Assembly: GCA_013204105.1 (NCBI GenBank)
Contig: JABMOM010000041.1
Coordinates: 1-34,414 of the forward strand
Direction of reading: 5' to 3'
Length of the DNA: 34,414 nt
From: Flavobacteriales bacterium
GTDB taxonomy: Bacteria; Bacteroidota; Bacteroidia; Flavobacteriales_G; Salibacteraceae
The position numbers and the translations under genes were made by a program. The notes under the pieces were generated by a model. The model saw only the letters and a program-made list of their open reading frames with translations, was not told the DNA's origin and ran no database searches. Positions 31,352-34,414 of this stretch are shown piece by piece (within the stretch, counting starts at the first letter, position 1; each line of letters starts with the position of its first letter).

Positions 31352-33334
31352 TCAGTCCAAAGGGAAATCGAGCTGAATAATCAAGGGGCTTCTAGTGACG
31401 AGTTGAATCGTTCCATTGATCTGCTGCGCAAGCAGCTCGATGACCTTCATTCCGATGTTCGTGGGGTCGTGTTTACTCGACGCAGGATCCAGTCCAGAAC
31501 CATCATCCTCGTAGCGCAAGAGTAAGCGATCGCCCTCGCGACGCAGTTGTACAGCGATCATTCCCTCACTCAGGTCTTGGAAGGCGTGCTTCATTGAGTT
31601 CGTTACCAATTCATGGATGATCAAGCTGAGCGGAATCGCTTTGTCCATTTTAATGTCAAGGTATTGGATGTCTATGTTCGTTTCAACCTTCAAGTCGTGC
31701 AAGCGGTAGGAGGAAATGGATTGCCGGATCAGCTCCGTGAGGTAGGTGTCGAAGTTTACCTGGTTGAACTGGGATTCCTGATAGAGCTTCTGGTGGATGA
31801 GAGACATGGTCTGCACCCTCTGGTGGGCTTCCTTGATCAGGGCTTTTAATTTCGGATCATCGCTGTTTCTGGATTGCAAGAACAAGAGGCTGGATACGAT
31901 CTGAAGGTTGTTCTTCACCCGGTGATTCACCTCTCGAAGCAATACCTCTTTTTCTTTCAAGGATGCTTCGATGGTACGTTTTTGTTCTTCGATTTCATCG
32001 TTCTTGATTTGAATGGCCAGCTGCTGCTTGTTTTTAGCATTGAAGCGATAAATAACGGCTCCTGCGATGATTACGGTGATAATGATGACGATGATGAATG
32101 CGATGTTGGTCTCTTGCTGCAACTTCGTTTTCTGCTTGAGCACTTCAATCTGTTTGCGCTGTGCTTCCTTTTCACGGTCCTTGATAATGGACTCGTATGC
32201 AATCACCACATTTTGTGTTTGAATCAATGTTTGGTGCGATTGAATGGAGTCTCTCAAGGCGATCAATTCTTGTAATGCTAAAAGCGCATTCTTGTCGTTT
32301 CCTATGAACTCAGCGTGATGCGATTTTGCCTTGTAAAGGGCATCCCATAAGTAGGGTGGGTCAGTGGTCTGAATCAGCTCGATGGAGCGGTGGATGCAGT
32401 TATCAGCTTTTGGTGCTTCATCGATGGCTATGTAGCTGTATGAGAGCTTGAGCAGGCTTGTGATTGCATTGATTCTCGCTTCTTGTCTTGAAAGATCAAG
32501 GATGCTGGCTTCGATGTCCTTTCTGAACAAGGGAATGGCTTCCAGGTGTCGGCCTTGACTCGCCAAGATTTGACCTTGGTTTCCTATGAGCAATCCTTCG
32601 ATGTAGTTGTAGCGCACAGGATCCATGGAGCTACGGTCAATTTGCGTTTCTAGGATATACCGTGCCTCTAGATAGTGGGCGAGTGCGCTGTCCAACATGC
32701 CGATGCGCTCGAAAACGACACCGCGGCTGTTCGTGAACGATAGTTGCCAATAGGGTTTGTGGTGAGACGCCATTTTTTTCATGGAGCTACCGTACGTGGC
32801 GAGCGATTTTTCATAGTCTCCGATTTCCAGGTAGAGCCCAGCCAGAAAGCTTTCGGGGGCATATTTCTGGTAGAATTCGGGTGCGTTCATCCAATCAATT
32901 TCTTGGTGCAGTTCAAAGGCTTTGTCGTAAGCGCCCAGCCCCACGTAAAAATCGCGGAGAACGATGGTCGTGGAGAATTTGAGTTCGGCAGAACAAGAAG
33001 GACTGCTTCGAATGGAATTGAGGATCCCGATCGACTTCCCCTTCAGTCCCGTCAAGAAGAAATGGCGCGCGCGGACGAATTGAGCACGAAGAATGTCATT
33101 GGAATCGCCGTTCACCTTGCTCCATTCCCATGTGGACTCGATTACTTCGAGCAAGGAGGCTTCGATTTTTAGCACTTCGTCGTCTAGAAATTCTAAGTTC
33201 CGTTCGAAGTCATCTCGCCCGGCGTTGGAGTCTAGAATGTACTGCCGAATGGATGTGCTTTCTTGACTGGATGAGACTGCTGAAACCCCTATGAATAGAG
33301 CGATTAAGAGTAGTGTGGGTCTGACGTGTAGCAT
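31352..33334 (-). CDS. TPR-containing sensor histidine kinase (HisKA_2 type)
   Basis: A 660-residue membrane histidine kinase. I place the start at 33334 because it gives a signal peptide (LHVRPTLLLIALFIGVSAVSS) just downstream of a good promoter; the frame continues 37 codons further but through non-protein-like sequence that contains the promoter. A long periplasmic part (about 25-405) is made of helical TPR-like repeats, then a membrane segment at about 410-431, a short coiled coil, the phosphoacceptor box LREVNHRVKNNLQIV with His471, and a HATPase with HELVTNSMKHAF (Asn579), DDGSGLD and NIGMKVIELLAQQ. HisKA_2 kinases of this layout are common in Bacteroidota. No response regulator gene is adjacent; the partner must be elsewhere. 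The signal is unknown. Confidence 0.93.
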   Translation of the reverse strand: MLHVRPTLLLIALFIGVSAVSSSQESTSIRQYILDSNAGRDDFERNLEFLDDEVLKIEASLLEVIESTWEWSKVNGDSNDILRAQFVRARHFFLTGLKGKSIGILNSIRSSPSCSAELKFSTTIVLRDFYVGLGAYDKAFELHQEIDWMNAPEFYQKYAPESFLAGLYLEIGDYEKSLATYGSSMKKMASHHKPYWQLSFTNSRGVVFERIGMLDSALAHYLEARYILETQIDRSSMDPVRYNYIEGLLIGNQGQILASQGRHLEAIPLFRKDIEASILDLSRQEARINAITSLLKLSYSYIAIDEAPKADNCIHRSIELIQTTDPPYLWDALYKAKSHHAEFIGNDKNALLALQELIALRDSIQSHQTLIQTQNVVIAYESIIKDREKEAQRKQIEVLKQKTKLQQETNIAFIIVIIITVIIAGAVIYRFNAKNKQQLAIQIKNDEIEEQKRTIEASLKEKEVLLREVNHRVKNNLQIVSSLLFLQSRNSDDPKLKALIKEAHQRVQTMSLIHQKLYQESQFNQVNFDTYLTELIRQSISSYRLHDLKVETNIDIQYLDIKMDKAIPLSLIIHELVTNSMKHAFQDLSEGMIAVQLRREGDRLLLRYEDDGSGLDPASSKHDPTNIGMKVIELLAQQINGTIQLVTRSPLIIQLDFPLD

Positions 33335-33350
33335 GCGATTCTCAGTGCAC

Positions 33351-33379
33351 CAAACATAACTTATTTGGTGCTGCTTCAA
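33351..33379 (-). promoter_or_regulatory. Promoter of the histidine kinase (TTG-N18-TATGTTTG)
   Basis: On the - strand TTG (33377-33379) is followed after 18 bases by TATGTTTG (33351-33358), a full match to the Bacteroidota consensus; the ATG lies 17 bases further. This decides the start of the kinase. Confidence 0.7.
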
Positions 33380-33617
33380 GTTAGACCGTGTATTTATCTG
33401 ACAATCATAGGGTTCTACTTCAATAAAACCTGTAAAAAACCCCAACCTTTTCCCGGTTTCAGCCGTAAAAGTTTGGATACTTGCAGTCGCTCGTATTCGT
33501 CGTTTCCCTATCTTAGGGCTTCTCTGCTAAAACAGTTGATTTTATTGGCGGTTTGGGAGTTTGAGTGGTCCTAAAATTGGAAAATTTCAGAGCACTGCTG
33601 AACCTACATCTGTGGAA

Positions 33618-34414
33618 ATGCGCTTTTTGCGATGGTTGATTATATTATTTGCGCTCGGAATTACTTCTGGGAAAGGGTGGGCTACGAGCCTGCTCCCAGG
33701 AGATATTGCGTTCACTACGATCAACGCAGATGGCAACAAGCGTTTCAGCTTTGTACTACTGACGGATATTTCAGATACTACTTCCCTTTACTTCACGGAT
33801 AACGGCTGGTCTAGCTCTACTGGTACCTGGTCAAATACAACCGAAGGCACCCTCTTGTGGACTTTCGTTGGAAACCTTCCATGTGGAACAGAGGTAGGCA
33901 TCGACCCTACCATGGACACGGCTAGTTTGGGGGTGTACGCAGAACCTGATTTAGGATTCAATGTGAGTACCGCTGGCGATGCCATTCTTGCATACTCCGG
34001 CATGGGCGTAGGAATTGTAAATTCCTTCGTCGCCGCCATCAACCATTCAGGACTTGGCTGGGTGAGCTCTCCTTCAGGTTCGGGGCAAACAGGATTGCCT
34101 TCAGAATTAACCAATGGACAAAATGCCGTTGCGCTGACACCTCACCGTGACAATTGGCAATACGACTGTTCGGTGCAAGGAGGTGATACTGCAAATCTCA
34201 AGGCAGCCCTGAATGACATTGGCCATTGGAATGCGAACAACGTTTCTGAGTTTTCTGCTCCAGCATGCATAGCAGGTTGCGCTTCAGGTAATTTGTTTGC
34301 TTCAGCAAATGGGGCCGGCAACAGTTTGCGTTTTGATGGCTTCAATGATTACTTGGGTCTTTCCACCTTCTTCAATCCTGCAGCCACGGATTTCACGGTT
34401 GAGTGCTGGTTCAA
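33618..34414 (+). CDS. Start of a large secreted (adhesin-like) protein, truncated by window edge
   Basis: An open frame from ATG 33618 runs off the right end, giving 265 residues. A signal peptide is visible (RFLRWLIILFALGITSGKGWA). The next part, SLLPGDIAFTTINADGNKRFSFVLL followed by LYFTDNGWSS (separated by a few residues), is a beta-rich domain found at the N-terminus of large Bacteroidota surface proteins. The visible end, NSLRFDGFNDYLGL then FTVECWF, is the opening of a LamG/concanavalin-like carbohydrate- or protein-binding domain. Proteins like this usually end in a T9SS sorting domain, but that end is outside the window. The 283 bases before it hold the divergent kinase promoter; I see no clear promoter for this gene. 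Confidence 0.82.
   Translation, partial: MRFLRWLIILFALGITSGKGWATSLLPGDIAFTTINADGNKRFSFVLLTDISDTTSLYFTDNGWSSSTGTWSNTTEGTLLWTFVGNLPCGTEVGIDPTMDTASLGVYAEPDLGFNVSTAGDAILAYSGMGVGIVNSFVAAINHSGLGWVSSPSGSGQTGLPSELTNGQNAVALTPHRDNWQYDCSVQGGDTANLKAALNDIGHWNANNVSEFSAPACIAGCASGNLFASANGAGNSLRFDGFNDYLGLSTFFNPAATDFTVECWF

Noticed and set aside
33335-33445. N-terminal extension of the histidine kinase
   Set aside because: The extra 37 codons contain a full promoter match and no conserved sequence; the signal peptide starts at 33334.

Overview
The window looks like a chromosomal segment of a marine-type Bacteroidota, probably a flavobacterium or a Cryomorphaceae-like relative. The evidence is a type IX secretion (T9SS) type A sorting domain, a Bacteroidota-style tyrosine recombinase, a Wzi-family capsule porin, DUF6089 and OmpA outer-membrane proteins, promoters of the Bacteroidota form TAnnTTTG, and almost no Shine-Dalgarno sequences. 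The species cannot be fixed from the sequence alone.

Region 1 (1-2473) is the right-hand end of an integrated element. It holds the 3' part of a T9SS-secreted protein gene, a complete tyrosine integrase on the opposite strand, three direct repeats in front of the integrase, and then a short stretch matching the 3' end of a tmRNA (ssrA), followed at once by a strong rho-independent terminator. I read this as the attR scar of an island inserted into ssrA; the intact ssrA should lie to the left of the window. Next comes a dense set of inverted repeats and a G-run tract (2464-2640).

Region 2 (2938-26640) is a complete-looking Wzx/Wzy-type exopolysaccharide or capsule locus on the + strand. In order it has the export lipoprotein (Wza-like), the chain-length/tyrosine kinase fusion (Wzc-like), flippase, methyltransferase, polymerase, GT4, then (after a probable internal promoter) a NodU/TobZ-type carbamoyltransferase, GT2, two GT4, an AsnB-type amidotransferase, a second methyltransferase, a bi-domain oxidoreductase, an alpha/alpha-barrel protein of unknown activity, a DUF354 glycosyltransferase, UDP-GlcNAc 2-epimerase and a Wzi-like porin. 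After a repeat-rich gap comes the initiating phosphoglycosyl transferase, which has an unusual N-terminal half. Most genes overlap or sit within about 15 bases of each other, and four use GTG or TTG starts. The flippase-polymerase-GT4 block is clearly richer in A+T than the flanking export genes, as expected for an exchangeable serotype cassette. The gene set predicts an amino-sugar-containing, methylated and probably carbamoylated and/or amidated polysaccharide.

Region 3 (26641-34414) is more ordinary chromosome: an OmpA-family protein with two internal repeats, a terminator, a DUF6089 barrel protein overlapping a saccharopine/alanine dehydrogenase-like gene, then on the - strand a TPR histidine kinase followed by ribulose-phosphate 3-epimerase, and finally the start of a large secreted protein that runs off the right edge. 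I see no rRNA, intact tRNA, CRISPR array, insertion sequence or replication origin.
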